Positions 15,708-26,155 of a DNA stretch of 36,546 bases are shown here, piece by piece. Under the pieces are notes generated by a model. It worked only from the letters and a program-made list of their open reading frames with translations, was not told the DNA's origin and searched no databases. Location: the NCBI GenBank assembly GCA_031280125.1, contig JAITHE010000104.1, positions 1 to 36,546 on the forward strand, written 5' to 3'. The DNA is from Treponema sp. GTDB taxonomy: Bacteria; Spirochaetota; Spirochaetia; Treponematales; Breznakiellaceae. A program made the translations under genes and the position numbers. Position 1 is the first letter of the stretch. The number at the start of each line of letters is the position of its first letter.

Positions 15708-16247
15708 CTATTTTACTCCCGATTTGCCGACCTTGCGCCGGATCTGCTCATCCTCGTAGCGTATACCCTTGCCCTTGTAGGGTTCGGGCTCCCTAAGCTT
15801 CCTCACCTGGGCGGCAAATTCCCCCACCCGCTGCTTGTCGATGCCGCTTACCGTTACCTTTCCCGATGCTTCGGCGGTAACGGTAATGCCCCCGGGGATG
15901 CCCACATAAACTTCCGTGGAGTACCCCAGGTTCATCACCAAGAGCTGCCCCTGGACCTCTGCCCGGTAGCCGACACCGGTAATTACCAGGGTTTTGGTAA
16001 ACCCCGAAGACACCCCTGTAACCATGTTATTGAGGAGATTCCGGTAAAGGCCGTGGAAAGCCTTGGTCTGCTTTTCCTCGTTGGCCCGGCCCACTATAAT
16101 TTCCCCGTCCTTCGCTTCAAAGGTGATCACCGGATGATATTTCTGGGTCAGTTTTCCCCTGGGGCCCTCCACGGTGATCAGATCATCCTGGAAGTTTACC
16201 TTTACCCCCTGGGGAACCTGGACTGGTATTTTTCCGATACGCGACAT
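15708..16247 (-). CDS. rplF: 50S ribosomal protein L6
   Basis: L6 binds 23S rRNA near the factor-binding site. The start [19 protein letters not shown] and the C-terminal [21 protein letters not shown] are diagnostic. The 179-residue length is usual, with the duplicated L6 domain. It starts 9 bases after rpsH and is followed by a 69-base gap before rplR. Confidence 0.97.
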   Translation of the reverse strand: MSRIGKIPVQVPQGVKVNFQDDLITVEGPRGKLTQKYHPVITFEAKDGEIIVGRANEEKQTKAFHGLYRNLLNNMVTGVSSGFTKTLVITGVGYRAEVQGQLLVMNLGYSTEVYVGIPGGITVTAEASGKVTVSGIDKQRVGEFAAQVRKLREPEPYKGKGIRYEDEQIRRKVGKSGVK

Positions 16248-16256
16248 ATATAACCC

Positions 16257-16655
16257 CTACCAAACGGTACAGATAATTTCTCCGCCGACCTTTTTCTCGG
16301 CGGCTTTTTTTCCGGTGGTAACGCCCTTGGAAGTGGAAACGATCAGGGTACCGTAACCGTTAAAAACCCGGGGCATGCTCTGGTACCCCGTATAAACCCG
16401 GCGGCCGGGCTTGCTGACCTTTTCAATGCCGTGAATCACGGGCCCGGTTTCATCATCGTATTTAAGGAAAACCCGGATGGTATTGGCCCCTTCCTGGCTT
16501 ACCTTTTTGAAATTCTTGATATACCCTTCGGTCTTTAAGATCTTGACGATCTCAAGCTTCAGTTTTGAGGTAGGAATATCAACTTTTTCATGTTTTGCCA
16601 TTCCGGCGTTCCGGATTTTGGTCAACATATCCGCTACGGGATCAGAAACGCTCAT
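16257..16655 (-). CDS. rpsH: 30S ribosomal protein S8
   Basis: S8 is an early 16S rRNA binder and, in E. coli, the translational repressor of the spc operon. The 132-residue protein has [27 protein letters not shown] and the conserved C-terminal [12 protein letters not shown]. It lies between rpsN and rplF with 9-base gaps on each side. Confidence 0.97.
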   Translation of the reverse strand: MSVSDPVADMLTKIRNAGMAKHEKVDIPTSKLKLEIVKILKTEGYIKNFKKVSQEGANTIRVFLKYDDETGPVIHGIEKVSKPGRRVYTGYQSMPRVFNGYGTLIVSTSKGVTTGKKAAEKKVGGEIICTVW

Positions 16656-16664
16656 CCTTCTCTC

Positions 16665-16850
16665 CTACCAGCTTGATTTGGTAACCCCAGGAATAAGTCC
16701 TTCGCTTGCGTATTTGCGGAAACAAAGGCGGCACATCTCGAATTTCCGCAGGTAGCCCCTGGCCCGGCCGCAGATTCTGCAGCGGTTTACCTTCCTGGTT
16801 TTATATTTAGGCGTCCTGAGCGCCTTTATGATCATTGCTTTTCTTGCCAT
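16665..16850 (-). CDS. rpsN: 30S ribosomal protein S14, zinc-binding short form
   Basis: At 61 residues this is the short S14 type, with two CxxC pairs (CRIC and CRLC) that bind zinc: [30 protein letters not shown]. It ends with the standard [11 protein letters not shown]. It lies between rplE and rpsH. No zinc-free long paralogue is in this window. Confidence 0.97.
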   Translation of the reverse strand: MARKAMIIKALRTPKYKTRKVNRCRICGRARGYLRKFEMCRLCFRKYASEGLIPGVTKSSW

Positions 16851-16865
16851 GCTGCTTTTCTTACC

Positions 16866-17417
16866 TCACTTCCTAAAGGGCATGCCGAATTTAGCCAGGA
16901 AGGCCTTGGCCTCCGCATCGGTCCGGGCGGTGGTTACGATGACTATATTAAGCCCCGCAACCCTTTCAATTTTATCAAAATCAATTTCCGGAAAAATGAT
17001 CTGTTCCGTAATGCCCAAGGAATAGTTGCCGTGACCGTCAAAGGCGTTCTGGCTGACTCCCCTAAAATCCTTAACCCGGGGCAGGGCCGCGTTTACCAGC
17101 CGGTCTAGAAATTCGTACATCATCTTTCCCCTAAGGGTTACCTTGGCACCGATTTCCTGACCGGCCCTGATCTTGAAATTGGCAATGCTCTTGCGGGCCT
17201 TGGTCTTGACGGCCCGCTGTCCGGTGATCTGGGTCAGGTCTTCAATGGCGGCGTCCAGCAGTTTTTTGTTCTGCAGAGCCTCGCCCACGCCCATGCTGAC
17301 CACGATTTTTTCCAGCCGGGGAACCTGCATGGAGGATTTATAACCCAGCTCCTTAAAAAGTTCCGGGGCTATCTGTTCCCGGCAGATTTTTTTAAGCCGC
17401 GGCTCGTAATGTGCCAT
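16866..17417 (-). CDS. rplE: 50S ribosomal protein L5
   Basis: L5 anchors 5S rRNA and contacts P-site tRNA. The 183 residues include [39 protein letters not shown] and [20 protein letters not shown], all family signatures. I start it at MAHYEPRL, where the ATG shares its A with the rplX stop (TGATG); the open frame runs nine codons further up inside rplX. Confidence 0.97.
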   Translation of the reverse strand: MAHYEPRLKKICREQIAPELFKELGYKSSMQVPRLEKIVVSMGVGEALQNKKLLDAAIEDLTQITGQRAVKTKARKSIANFKIRAGQEIGAKVTLRGKMMYEFLDRLVNAALPRVKDFRGVSQNAFDGHGNYSLGITEQIIFPEIDFDKIERVAGLNIVIVTTARTDAEAKAFLAKFGMPFRK

Positions 17418-17758
17418 CACAGGGCCTCCCCGCATTTTCTGCATACCCGGGTCTTAACGGCCCTTCCGGTCTTGCTGTCCACAGTCCCCGGTTTGTATCC
17501 AATCCGGGTGGGCCCGCATTTTTTGCAGAGGATCATCACATTGGAAGAATGGACAGCAGCTTCAATTTCCGCGATGCCCCCCCGGTCCTGCTGGTTCCGG
17601 CGTTTCTGGGCCTTCTTAACCATATTGGCCCCTTCCACCACCACCCGGTCCTTGTCCCGGAGGATTTTCAGGATCCGTCCCCGTTTCCCCTTGTCCTTGC
17701 CGGCGATGATCTGGACGGTGTCTTCTTTTTTCAGCTTAAATTTATGTACCGTTGTCAT
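17417..17758 (-). CDS. rplX: 50S ribosomal protein L24
   Basis: L24 starts large-subunit assembly by binding the 5' end of 23S rRNA. The KOW motif is near the start ([20 protein letters not shown]). The C-terminal half carries two cysteine pairs (CKKC about 76-79 and CRKC near 106-109), so this L24 probably holds a zinc ion, as in a subset of bacteria. It is 113 residues long and coupled to rplE by a one-base overlap. Confidence 0.96.
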   Translation of the reverse strand: MTTVHKFKLKKEDTVQIIAGKDKGKRGRILKILRDKDRVVVEGANMVKKAQKRRNQQDRGGIAEIEAAVHSSNVMILCKKCGPTRIGYKPGTVDSKTGRAVKTRVCRKCGEAL

Positions 17759-17779
17759 AAACCTTCCTTAACAGAACCT

Positions 17780-18151
17780 TCACAACACTTCGGGCGCCAG
17801 GGACACTATCTTCATAAACTCGCCCCGTTCCCGAAGTTCCCGGGCAACCGGCCCGAACACCCGCTTCCCCTTAGGATTCCGGGCCGCGTCAATGAGTACA
17901 CAGGCATTGTCGTCAAAGCGGATATAGGTACCGTCGGGCCGGCGGTATTCCTTGTGCACCCGGACCACCACGGCCTTCTCCACCGATCCCTTCTTTACCG
18001 TTGATGTGGGCAGAGCATCCTTGACGGCCACCACAATAATATCCCCAATACCGGCGTACTTGCGCTTTGAACCGCCCAGAACCTTGATACACTGAACGAT
18101 CTTGGCCCCGGAATTGTCGGCCACATTCAGAAAGGTTTCTACCTGAACCAT
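17780..18151 (-). CDS. rplN: 50S ribosomal protein L14
   Basis: L14 lies at the subunit interface and binds the silencing factor RsfS. The sequence [22 protein letters not shown] and the end of the protein ([24 protein letters not shown]) are clear matches. The 123-residue length is normal. It follows rpsQ with a 15-base gap. Confidence 0.97.
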   Translation of the reverse strand: MVQVETFLNVADNSGAKIVQCIKVLGGSKRKYAGIGDIIVVAVKDALPTSTVKKGSVEKAVVVRVHKEYRRPDGTYIRFDDNACVLIDAARNPKGKRVFGPVARELRERGEFMKIVSLAPEVL

Positions 18152-18166
18152 CTTCCTCTCCTCACC

Positions 18167-18436
18167 CTAACGCGCCCGCTCGACAATATCCGCAAGCTTC
18201 CAGCACTTTTCCCTGCTGATGGGCCGGCATTCCACCACCCGGACCCTGTCGCCCGCTTTGGCCTCGTTAGATTCGTCATGGGCCTTGAGCCGTTTAATCC
18301 GGGTAACATATTTTTTATAGAGGGGATGCAGGGCCTTGGTTTCTACCGCCACAACGATGGTTTTGTTCATTTTATCGCTTTTAACGATCCCCACAAATTC
18401 TTTTTTTCCGCTCTTTCTGACTGTCTGCTCTTCCAT
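18167..18436 (-). CDS. rpsQ: 30S ribosomal protein S17
   Basis: S17 has an OB fold that binds 16S rRNA. The family pattern is KEFVGIVKSDKMNKTIVVAV, with HPLYKKYVTRIKRLKAHDE and the RVRVVECRPISREKCWKL stretch. It is 89 residues long and is preceded by a 65-base spacer after rpmC that holds two small GC-rich hairpins (one pairs 18484-18489 with 18493-18498). Confidence 0.97.
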   Translation of the reverse strand: MEEQTVRKSGKKEFVGIVKSDKMNKTIVVAVETKALHPLYKKYVTRIKRLKAHDESNEAKAGDRVRVVECRPISREKCWKLADIVERAR

Positions 18437-18501
18437 AGTACAAACCGCCTCCTAGCGGCGTCTACAACCTTCTTCCCGTATTCGCGCCCCAAGGGCGCAT
18501 G

Positions 18502-18720
18502 TCAGGCCTTCGTTTCGGTTAAACCCTTCGGCTGCGCCTTTTCCTGCCGGCCTATCAGGGTATTGATCCGGGCGATTTGCCGGCGCATTACCCGTTTCTG
18601 GAGCGGATTTTCCACATGGCCTACGACCATCTGAAACCGGAGCTCCATGTATTTTTTGGACAGTTCATCCCTCTTAACCTTTAGTTCCTGATAGGACAGG
18701 TTCTTGAATGAATTCTTCAT
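18502..18720 (-). CDS. rpmC: 50S ribosomal protein L29
   Basis: L29 lies beside the peptide exit tunnel and helps dock trigger factor and SRP. It shows the two-helix hairpin pattern with FKNLSYQELKVKRDELSKKY, LRFQMVVGHVENPLQKRVMR and RQIARINTLIGRQE. The 72 residues are usual. It follows rplP after 11 bases. Confidence 0.96.
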   Translation of the reverse strand: MKNSFKNLSYQELKVKRDELSKKYMELRFQMVVGHVENPLQKRVMRRQIARINTLIGRQEKAQPKGLTETKA

Positions 18721-18731
18721 AACACTCCGCC

Positions 18732-19154
18732 TTATGCCAGTTCCAGATCGGAGCGGGCCACAAATCTGGTTTTGATGGGGAGTTTGGCCCCCGCCAGAAT
18801 CATCGCTTCTTCCGCCAGCTTTTTATCGATGCCCCCCAGCTCAAACATCACAGTACCGGGCTTAACCACCGCTACCCAATATTCGGGGGCCCCCTTTCCC
18901 TTGCCCATGCGGGTTTCCGCAGGTTTTTTAGAATAGGGCTTATCGGGAAAGATCCGGATCCACAGTTTACCCCCCCGTTTAACGTGGCGGTTCATGGCAA
19001 CACGGGCCGCCTCTATCTGCCGGTTGGTGATCCACATCCGGTCCAGGGCCACAAGGCCGTAATCCCCAAAAACTACGGTGTTTCCCCTGGTGGCCTTGCC
19101 GGGCATATTTCCCCGCTGTACCTTACGGTGTTTTACACGCTTGGGACTCAGCAT
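18732..19154 (-). CDS. rplP: 50S ribosomal protein L16
   Basis: L16 organises the A-site region of the peptidyl transferase centre. The first residues [15 protein letters not shown] and the stretches [15 protein letters not shown] and [18 protein letters not shown] are diagnostic. The 140 residues are typical. It sits between rpsC and rpmC with gaps of about 10 bases. Confidence 0.97.
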   Translation of the reverse strand: MLSPKRVKHRKVQRGNMPGKATRGNTVVFGDYGLVALDRMWITNRQIEAARVAMNRHVKRGGKLWIRIFPDKPYSKKPAETRMGKGKGAPEYWVAVVKPGTVMFELGGIDKKLAEEAMILAGAKLPIKTRFVARSDLELA

Positions 19155-19163
19155 ATTTTACTC

Positions 19164-19868
19164 CTACGCCTTTGCGGGGACCCTGTCCCGCCGTTTCCGT
19201 ACCAGGGCGCCTGCGTCTTCTTTCTGCTCCCTGCCGTATTTCATGCCGTTGTAGACCCAGACCTTAACGCCGATGGCGCCGAAGGTGGTATGGGCTTCCG
19301 CAAAACCGTAATCTATATCCGCCCGCAGGGTATGAAGAGGGATGCGCCCCTCCTTGGCTTCCTCGGTACGGGACATTTCGGCGCCCCCCAGCCGCCCTGA
19401 GAGCCGGACCTTGATTCCCTGGGCGTTGCCCTTCTTAATGGCGTTGGTAATAGCCTGCTTCATGGTCCTGCGAAAACTGCCCCGGGCCAGAAGCTGCCGG
19501 GCTATGTTCTGGGCCACGATCTGGGCGTTATTATCGGCGTTCCTTACTTCCTTGATCTTGATCTGGACTTTCTTGGAAACCAGCCTTTGCAGTTCTGCGC
19601 TGATCTTTTCTATATTTGCGCCTTTGACGCCGATGATAACCCCCGGCCTGGCGGTGTGGATCACAATGGTAATGCGCTGGGGATGGCGTATTATTTCCAG
19701 TTCCGCAATATCCGCTCCCTTACATTCGCTCATGCCCAGGATAAAGCCGCGAAGTTTAATATCTTCGTGGAGGGTATTGGCATATTCCCTAGGGTCTACA
19801 TACCAGCGGGAACCCCAGGTTTTATTTATCCCTATCCGCAGTCCGGTTGGATTAACTTTTTGTCCCAT
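19164..19868 (-). CDS. rpsC: 30S ribosomal protein S3
   Basis: S3 forms part of the mRNA entry helicase. It starts [20 protein letters not shown] and has a KH domain with the GVKG loop ([16 protein letters not shown]), then the C-terminal domain with [12 protein letters not shown] and [13 protein letters not shown]. It is 234 residues long. Its ATG overlaps the rplV stop by one base. Confidence 0.97.
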   Translation of the reverse strand: MGQKVNPTGLRIGINKTWGSRWYVDPREYANTLHEDIKLRGFILGMSECKGADIAELEIIRHPQRITIVIHTARPGVIIGVKGANIEKISAELQRLVSKKVQIKIKEVRNADNNAQIVAQNIARQLLARGSFRRTMKQAITNAIKKGNAQGIKVRLSGRLGGAEMSRTEEAKEGRIPLHTLRADIDYGFAEAHTTFGAIGVKVWVYNGMKYGREQKEDAGALVRKRRDRVPAKA

Positions 19869-20239
19869 TATTTCCCCACTTCATCTATGACCACGGAAAT
19901 GTGGCACATTCTTTTAAGGAGCATATCCGCCCGCCCCCGGGCCCGGAACCAGATCCGTTTAAGCCGGGGGCCCTCGTTAATCTGTATATCCCTTACATAG
20001 AGCATATCTTCATCGAGCTTCTTGTTAAGGTCCAGAGCGCTGCTGGCTGCGGATTTTACGGTTTTCCTGATCAGGGCGGCCCCCCGGTGGGGCATGTGCT
20101 CCAGCAGAGCCATGGCTTCGGGATAACCTTTTCTGCGAACCAGGTCTGCCACGGGCCTAATCTTGTATGGAGAGGCGAAGATAAACTTTGATTCCGCCCT
20201 GTATCCGGTTTTGCCGGCGTTCTGTCCGCTCTGTGCCAT
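19868..20239 (-). CDS. rplV: 50S ribosomal protein L22
   Basis: L22 lines the peptide exit tunnel with a long beta hairpin. Recognisable parts are [33 protein letters not shown] and [20 protein letters not shown], the last being the hairpin tip region. At 123 residues it has a slightly long N-terminus ([19 protein letters not shown]). It directly follows rpsS with no gap. Confidence 0.96.
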   Translation of the reverse strand: MAQSGQNAGKTGYRAESKFIFASPYKIRPVADLVRRKGYPEAMALLEHMPHRGAALIRKTVKSAASSALDLNKKLDEDMLYVRDIQINEGPRLKRIWFRARGRADMLLKRMCHISVVIDEVGK

Positions 20240-20521
20240 TTATTTCTTGACCGCCTTTTTATCCGAGCCCGCATGCCCCCGGAAGATCCGGGTGGGTGAA
20301 AATTCCCCCAGTTTGTGGCCCACGAGGTTTTCCGTAATATATACGGGAACCCATACCTTGCCGTTGTATACGGAGATCGTTCCACCCACCATTTCGGGAA
20401 TGATGGTTGAACAGCGGGAATAGGTTTTTATCATCCTCCTGTCCCCGGCCTTGCTCATCTCAAGCACCTTTTTATAAAGGCTCTTTTCGATAAAGGGCCC
20501 CTTTTTAATCGACCTCGACAT
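20240..20521 (-). CDS. rpsS: 30S ribosomal protein S19
   Basis: S19 forms the head of the small subunit with S13. The 93 residues show [39 protein letters not shown] and [18 protein letters not shown]. It ends exactly where rplV begins. A 49-base spacer separates it from rplB. Confidence 0.97.
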   Translation of the reverse strand: MSRSIKKGPFIEKSLYKKVLEMSKAGDRRMIKTYSRCSTIIPEMVGGTISVYNGKVWVPVYITENLVGHKLGEFSPTRIFRGHAGSDKKAVKK

Positions 20522-20570
20522 TCCTGCTACAACTCCTTGGAAAACACCGGCGGCGTTTTCTCACAATCCT

Positions 20571-21401
20571 TTATTTCTTCTTTTTCCCGCGGCTAATAAT
20601 AAACCGTGAAGAAGGCTTATGTTTTTTTCGGGTCTTGTAACCTTTGGTCGGCTGACCCCAAGGGCTGACGGGATGGATCCCCTTGTTCTTTCCTTCACCG
20701 CCTCCGTGGGGATGATCCACGGGATTCATCACCATACCCCTGACTGTGGGCCGCACCCCCAGCCAGCGCTTGCGGCCCGCCTTACCCAGGGTAACGTTCA
20801 TGTGATCCTCGTTTCCCACGGTTCCAATGGTGGCGTAGCATTTCTTAAAGATCATCCGCATTTCGCCGGAAGGAAGCTTTACCGTTACATAGTTTCCTTC
20901 TTTGGCGGCAATAAGGGCCCCGGCTCCAGCGGAACGGACCATCTGGGCGCCCTTGCCCTGGGTCAGCTCTATGTTATGGACGGTAAACCCCAGGGGAATA
21001 TTTTCCAGGGGCAGGGCGTTCCCCGGCTCAATGGGAGCGCCGGGACCGGATTTGACCGCCGCGCCCACCGCCAGACCCCTGGGGGCGATGATGTAACGCT
21101 TGTCTCCATCGGCATAGTTTATCAGGGCGATATTGGCGCTACGATTCGGATCGTATTCGATGGATATCACTCTGCCTGGAATGCCGGTTTTATCCCGCTT
21201 AAAATCAATTTCCCGGTAACGCCGCTTGGGCCCCCCCCCCTTGTGGCGGACGCTGATCCGCCCGTGGCCATCCCGGCCCGCCCTTTCGGGCCGGCCCGAG
21301 GTAAGGGATTTTTCCGGTTTTTTTTTGGTAAGCTCGGAAAAATCCAAACTGGTCCATTGCCGCATCCCCGGAGTGATCGGCTTATACGTCTTAATACCCA
21401 T
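20571..21401 (-). CDS. rplB: 50S ribosomal protein L2
   Basis: L2 is needed for subunit joining and peptidyl transferase assembly. The 276-residue protein has [35 protein letters not shown] and the conserved histidine region [17 protein letters not shown]. The C-terminus is Lys-rich. It starts two bases after the rplW stop. Confidence 0.98.
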   Translation of the reverse strand: MGIKTYKPITPGMRQWTSLDFSELTKKKPEKSLTSGRPERAGRDGHGRISVRHKGGGPKRRYREIDFKRDKTGIPGRVISIEYDPNRSANIALINYADGDKRYIIAPRGLAVGAAVKSGPGAPIEPGNALPLENIPLGFTVHNIELTQGKGAQMVRSAGAGALIAAKEGNYVTVKLPSGEMRMIFKKCYATIGTVGNEDHMNVTLGKAGRKRWLGVRPTVRGMVMNPVDHPHGGGEGKNKGIHPVSPWGQPTKGYKTRKKHKPSSRFIISRGKKKK

Positions 21402-21403
21402 AA

Positions 21404-21688
21404 TTATACGCCCTCAAAAATGCCGATCTTCTCGTCCTTGACAAGCCGCACAATAGCCTTCTTCCAGGTTGAGGTATAACCGGGCCGGTTCCGCAGCCGT
21501 TTGGGCTTACCCCCCACCACCATCACGGTACAGGAAACGGGATGGACATTAAAGACGCGGCGGACCGCTTCTTTTATATCCAGTTTGGTAGCCCTGGGAT
21601 CAACCTTGAATACATATTTTCCCTGTTCCCGCAGAATATTGGCCTTTTCCGAAAGAACCGGTTCAATAAGAATCGAATGGTAATTCAT
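21404..21688 (-). CDS. rplW: 50S ribosomal protein L23
   Basis: L23 at the tunnel exit is the dock for trigger factor. The 94 residues show [41 protein letters not shown] and [19 protein letters not shown]. Its ATG overlaps the rplD stop (ATGA), so the two are translationally coupled. Confidence 0.96.
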   Translation of the reverse strand: MNYHSILIEPVLSEKANILREQGKYVFKVDPRATKLDIKEAVRRVFNVHPVSCTVMVVGGKPKRLRNRPGYTSTWKKAIVRLVKDEKIGIFEGV

Positions 21689-22383
21689 TTACCGGCCTCC
21701 AGGCTGCGTGTTTCGCCGGCGCCCGGCGCAAAATCTTTACGGAGACGCCCTTCGTTTCTGTTTTCTTGATAAAATTCATTCAAATTTTTTGCCGCCGTTT
21801 CCAAAAGCAATACCCGTCGCCCATAAAACAGCTCGTGGGCCTCCAAACGGCTGTAGGACAAATAGGAAAGCCAGGGGATATTCGAAGCGGCCCGTTTGAG
21901 CAGGGGATCTTCATCCTTAAGAATAAGGACGGTCCGCTCGGGGCCGCCAAAGCCTTCCAAAAGCCTGGCCAGATCCCTGGTTTTGCCCGATTCGATGGAA
22001 AAGTCCTCCACCACCCGAAGGGCATTGTTCTGAACCTTGAGGGAGAGGATTGTTTTTAGGGCCAGACGCTTTACCTTCTTTGGAATGGAATAGGAAAAAT
22101 CCCTGGGCTTGGGACCAAAAATTGTTCCGCCCCCTACCAGGAGGGGGGATTTTTTGTCGCCCCGCCGGGCCCGGCCCGTCCCTTTTTGCTTGTAGGGTTT
22201 GGCATTGGAACCGTGAACTTCTCCCCGATCCTTGGTCGAGGCGGTCCCCGTCCGCCTATTGGCAAGCTCATTGTTAATGGCATACCAGATGACATCATCA
22301 TTTATCGGCAGGCCAAAAACCGCGTCGTCCAATTCTATGGTACGCAATTCCTTGCCTTCTTTTGAATACACTGTCCCCTTCAT
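21685..22383 (-). CDS. rplD: 50S ribosomal protein L4
   Basis: L4 lines the exit tunnel and, in E. coli, represses its own operon. The tunnel-loop region is present: [20 protein letters not shown] and [20 protein letters not shown]. At 232 residues it is longer than the usual 200-210 through a C-terminal tail ending with [12 protein letters not shown]. Whether L4 feedback works here is unknown, but the rpsJ-rplC spacer is structured. Confidence 0.96.
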   Translation of the reverse strand: MKGTVYSKEGKELRTIELDDAVFGLPINDDVIWYAINNELANRRTGTASTKDRGEVHGSNAKPYKQKGTGRARRGDKKSPLLVGGGTIFGPKPRDFSYSIPKKVKRLALKTILSLKVQNNALRVVEDFSIESGKTRDLARLLEGFGGPERTVLILKDEDPLLKRAASNIPWLSYLSYSRLEAHELFYGRRVLLLETAAKNLNEFYQENRNEGRLRKDFAPGAGETRSLEAGK

Positions 22384-22401
22384 TGTTTTCCCCAGGTTCC
22401 G

Positions 22402-23022
22402 TTACTTCTTGACTGCGGCCCTGACAAACACCAGGCCCTTGTTTATGCCCGGCACGGCGCCGCGGATCATTAAAAGCTGCTTTTCCGTATCCACCTTAAT
22501 CAGCCTCAGGCTCAATACGGTTACCCTTTCCCGGCCCATCCGTCCGGGAAGCTTTACGTTCTTAAAGGTCTTGTGGGGATAGGTGGACTGGCCGGTGGAC
22601 CCCGGTTCACGGTGAAACTTGGACCCATGGGAGGCCCGTCCGCCGCCGAAACCCCAGCGCCTCATAACCCCCTGGAAGCCCTTACCCTTGCTGATCCCCG
22701 TTACATCCACATAACGGCAGCCTTCAAAAAGCTCCGCCCCCAAAATGTCGCCCGCCTTTACGTCCTTCTCAAAGTCCCTAAACTCCCGCACCGTTTTTTT
22801 GGGGGTAATTCCTTCAGGAAACTGTCCGGCCCGGGGCTTGGTGGCCCTGTTTTTTTTTGCCTCATCCAGCCCCATCACCACCGCTTCGTAGCCGTCTTTT
22901 TCTTTTTCCTTCCGGGCTATGACCGTATTCGGATCAACGCGTAAAACCGTTACGGGCACCAAATTACCCACATCGTCAAAGATCTGTGTCATTCCTACTT
23001 TTCTGGCCATAAGACCCAACAT
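22402..23022 (-). CDS. rplC: 50S ribosomal protein L3
   Basis: L3 is an early assembly protein near the peptidyl transferase centre. The 206 residues start MLGLMARKVGMTQIFDD and show GFQGVMRRWGFGGGRASHG and SKFHREPGSTGQSTYPHK, with the glutamine that is methylated by PrmB in other bacteria. I chose this ATG because GGAG sits 7 bases upstream and the sequence matches L3 from here; the open frame begins 12 codons earlier. Confidence 0.97.
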   Translation of the reverse strand: MLGLMARKVGMTQIFDDVGNLVPVTVLRVDPNTVIARKEKEKDGYEAVVMGLDEAKKNRATKPRAGQFPEGITPKKTVREFRDFEKDVKAGDILGAELFEGCRYVDVTGISKGKGFQGVMRRWGFGGGRASHGSKFHREPGSTGQSTYPHKTFKNVKLPGRMGRERVTVLSLRLIKVDTEKQLLMIRGAVPGINKGLVFVRAAVKK

Positions 23023-23176
23023 GACGCAACTCCAGCAAATAATCTTAGGCCTTTTCAAAACCCCGCCGGTTTTGAAGGACCCCTGCGGGTTTTCCGTTCC
23101 GCAGACCGCGAAACCCGCATTTTTCAGCGGCCCCTTTCAACATTCGGGTTAAAAAGCCTCTCTAAAGGGATTAACC
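23023..23176 (-). other. Structured spacer between rpsJ and rplC
   Basis: This 154-base gap holds at least two hairpins: TTCAAAACC (23054-23062) with GGTTTTGAA (23068-23076) over a 5-base loop, and GCGGGTTT (23085-23092) with AAACCCGC (23111-23118). The second has an 18-base loop. No T run follows on the minus strand. There is no ORF. Position just before rplC-rplD is suggestive of translational or transcriptional feedback. Confidence 0.5.
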
Positions 23177-23485
23177 CTACTGTTTGATCTCCACATCCAC
23201 CCCGGCGGGAAGCTCCAGCTTCATCAGGGAATCCATTACCTCCGGGGAAGGATTGATAATATCGATCAGCCGTTTATGGGTACGCATTTCAAACTGTTCG
23301 CGGCTCTTCTTGTTCACATGGGGTGAACGAAGCACCGTGATCTTGTTAATGCGGGTTGGAAGGGGGATGGGCCCCGTTACACCGGCCCCCGCCTTCTGCA
23401 CCGTTTGAACGATGGACTTCGCGCTCTGATCGATCAACTCCACATCGAAACCGCGCAGCCTGACGCGAATTCGTTCCTTAGCCAT
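23177..23485 (-). CDS. rpsJ: 30S ribosomal protein S10
   Basis: S10 is a ribosomal protein and, with NusB, an antitermination factor. The 102 residues show [39 protein letters not shown] and [19 protein letters not shown] start it at MAKERIRV, behind a GGAGG 4 bases upstream; an upstream in-frame ATG would put that GGAGG inside the coding region. It follows tuf after 54 bases. Confidence 0.97.
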   Translation of the reverse strand: MAKERIRVRLRGFDVELIDQSAKSIVQTVQKAGAGVTGPIPLPTRINKITVLRSPHVNKKSREQFEMRTHKRLIDIINPSPEVMDSLMKLELPAGVDVEIKQ

Positions 23486-23539
23486 TATTCCTCCACCCTG
23501 CAAAAAAAGGCCGGCGCAACAAACGCCAACCTTTTATCC

Positions 23540-24739
<1,200 letters not shown>

Positions 24740-24970
24740 TACTTTCTTCCTCCTAGCATTTTGAACCGAAAAGACAGATTTTAAGGACGGGGGAACAGAC
24801 AGCAGAAGAAATCTGGACTATCATTCCACCTATCCCATCAAAGCCGATGATCGGTTTGGAATATGACCAACGCCAAGGCGTTTTATCATACACTTTTGGG
24901 GCTTTCCCCGAAAACCTCGTTTACATACCGCCGTACCCGGAATACAAATATCCCGGGCGGCGAAATCAGG
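24740..24970 (-). other. Structured rpsG-tuf spacer at the usual fusA position
   Basis: The 231-base gap has no convincing ORF. It holds a long stem-loop 9 bases after the rpsG stop (24929-24933 with 24958-24962, then 24936-24944 with 24949-24957, one wobble), a TTTTGGGG/CCCCGAAAA hairpin (24894-24914), a palindrome AACGCC/GGCGTT (24869-24882) and another CCGATGATCGG (24844-24854). No clear promoter or terminator could be assigned. The structures could mark an RNA-processing or attenuation site ahead of tuf. Confidence 0.45.
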
Positions 24971-25441
24971 CTACCACCTGTAGTGGGCAAAGGCCTTGTT
25001 GGCCTCGGCCATTTTATGGGTGTCTTCCTTTTTCTTAAAGGCCGTACCGGTACTGTTGAAAGCATCCAGAAGTTCCGCCGCCAGACGCTCCCCCATACCG
25101 CGGCCCGACCGGGCTCTGGCGGCATTGATGATCCACCGCATTCCCAGGGCTTCCCGCCGGGACTCCCGAATTTCCACCGGAACCTGGTAGGTGGCCCCGC
25201 CGACCCGCCGGGACTTTACCTCGATTATAGGCTTTACATTATCTATGGCCTTGAGAAAAACTTCCAGGGGTTCCTTTTCGACCTTGGACTGGAGCGATGA
25301 AAGGGCCCCGTGAACAATCCGAAGAGCCACGGACCGCTTGCCTTCCCACATCATACGATTGACAAATTTGGAGACCACCACGCTGTTATACCGGGGATCG
25401 GGCAAAATCCCCCGGTCCACGGTCTTCTTTTTTCTACCCAT
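24971..25441 (-). CDS. rpsG: 30S ribosomal protein S7
   Basis: S7 nucleates the head of the small subunit. The 156 residues begin [20 protein letters not shown] and contain [34 protein letters not shown] and the C-terminal [13 protein letters not shown]. It follows rpsL after 49 bases. In most bacteria fusA comes next; here a structured spacer and tuf do. Confidence 0.97.
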   Translation of the reverse strand: MGRKKKTVDRGILPDPRYNSVVVSKFVNRMMWEGKRSVALRIVHGALSSLQSKVEKEPLEVFLKAIDNVKPIIEVKSRRVGGATYQVPVEIRESRREALGMRWIINAARARSGRGMGERLAAELLDAFNSTGTAFKKKEDTHKMAEANKAFAHYRW

Positions 25442-25490
25442 TAACCCTACCCATACAAAAGGCTTTACAATCCGGCATATACAAAACCCG

Positions 25491-25865
25491 CTACGCCTTG
25501 GGCCGCTTGGCGCCGTATTTTGAACGGCTCCGTTTGCGGTCTTCCACGCCCAGAGTATCCTTTGCGCCCCGGATGATATGATAACGAACCCCGGGCAGAT
25601 CCTTTACCCGTCCACCCCGGACCAGCACCACCGAGTGCTCCTGAAGATTGTGACCAATACCGGGAATATAGGCCGTAACCTCGGTTCCATGTGAAAGCCT
25701 AACCCGGGCCACCTTGCGAAGGGCCGAATTGGGCTTTTTGGGTGTTACGGTCATAACCCGGGTGCAAACCCCCCGTTTCTGGGGACAGGAATGCAGGGCC
25801 GGGGATTTCGTTTTAGAACCGGCCTGTTTTCTTCCAAAACGAACCAGTTGATTGATAGTAGGCAC
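25491..25865 (-). CDS. rpsL: 30S ribosomal protein S12
   Basis: S12 monitors decoding. The 124 residues begin [15 protein letters not shown] after a GTG start, with AAGGAG upstream. The lysines that are altered in streptomycin-resistant mutants are both wild type ([11 protein letters not shown] and [13 protein letters not shown]), and the aspartate that is methylthiolated in E. coli is present after the second lysine. It is the first gene of the long minus-strand cluster. Confidence 0.97.
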   Translation of the reverse strand: MPTINQLVRFGRKQAGSKTKSPALHSCPQKRGVCTRVMTVTPKKPNSALRKVARVRLSHGTEVTAYIPGIGHNLQEHSVVLVRGGRVKDLPGVRYHIIRGAKDTLGVEDRKRSRSKYGAKRPKA

Positions 25866-25940
25866 TCGTCAAGCTCTCCTTGCCGCATACTTAACATTAT
25901 TCCGTGTTTATGGAACAACCCGGACGCGTATCTTCCCTTT

Positions 25941-25965
25941 GCATTGTATCAAAATGATACAATGC
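25941..25965. promoter_or_regulatory. Perfect palindrome upstream of rpsL
   Basis: GCATTGTATCA, a three-base AAA centre and TGATACAATGC make 11-bp perfect arms. The site lies 76 bases before the rpsL start. On the minus strand TACAAT inside it resembles a -10 box, but no matching -35 is seen. The ten bases ATTGTATCAA recur at 29209-29218 in the lsrR promoter. It may be an operator, or a hairpin in the leader RNA. Confidence 0.5.
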
Positions 25966-26025
25966 TGCTTACAGCTTCTGCACAGGGCCTCGCAAGCCCG
26001 GCTAACATACCGGAACCAACCCCAG

Positions 26026-26049
26026 GGAAAAGGGTAAAACCCATTTTCC
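26026..26049 (-). other. Bulged stem-loop upstream of rpsL
   Basis: GGAAAA and GGGT (26026-26035) pair with ACCC and TTTTCC (26039-26049) around an AAA loop, with A26043 bulged, giving about 10 bp. On the minus strand it is not followed by a T run. Role unknown. Confidence 0.35.
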
Positions 26050-26107
26050 TGCCCCCCACGGGAAAGCCCACTGTATCAAGAAAAAAAAAAAAGATCAAGC
26101 CCTTTGG

Positions 26108-26155
26108 AAAAAAAACAAAATCTTTTTCAAAATCTGCGGCCGGGCCAAAGGCCGG
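26108..26155 (-). terminator. Candidate terminator of the lsrR-lsrK-cupin transcript
   Basis: On the minus strand a GC-rich stem (CCGGCC, TTT loop, GGCCCGG with one bulge) is followed by T-rich sequence ending with eight T. The main T run starts about 25 bases after the stem, so it is not a textbook terminator. It is the best candidate downstream of the cupin gene. Confidence 0.35.

Noticed and set aside
24869-24885. Plus-direction terminator (AACGCC/GGCGTT followed by TTTT)
   Set aside because: No plus-strand gene ends here. The stem is short with a tiny loop, so I list it only as a palindrome in the spacer.
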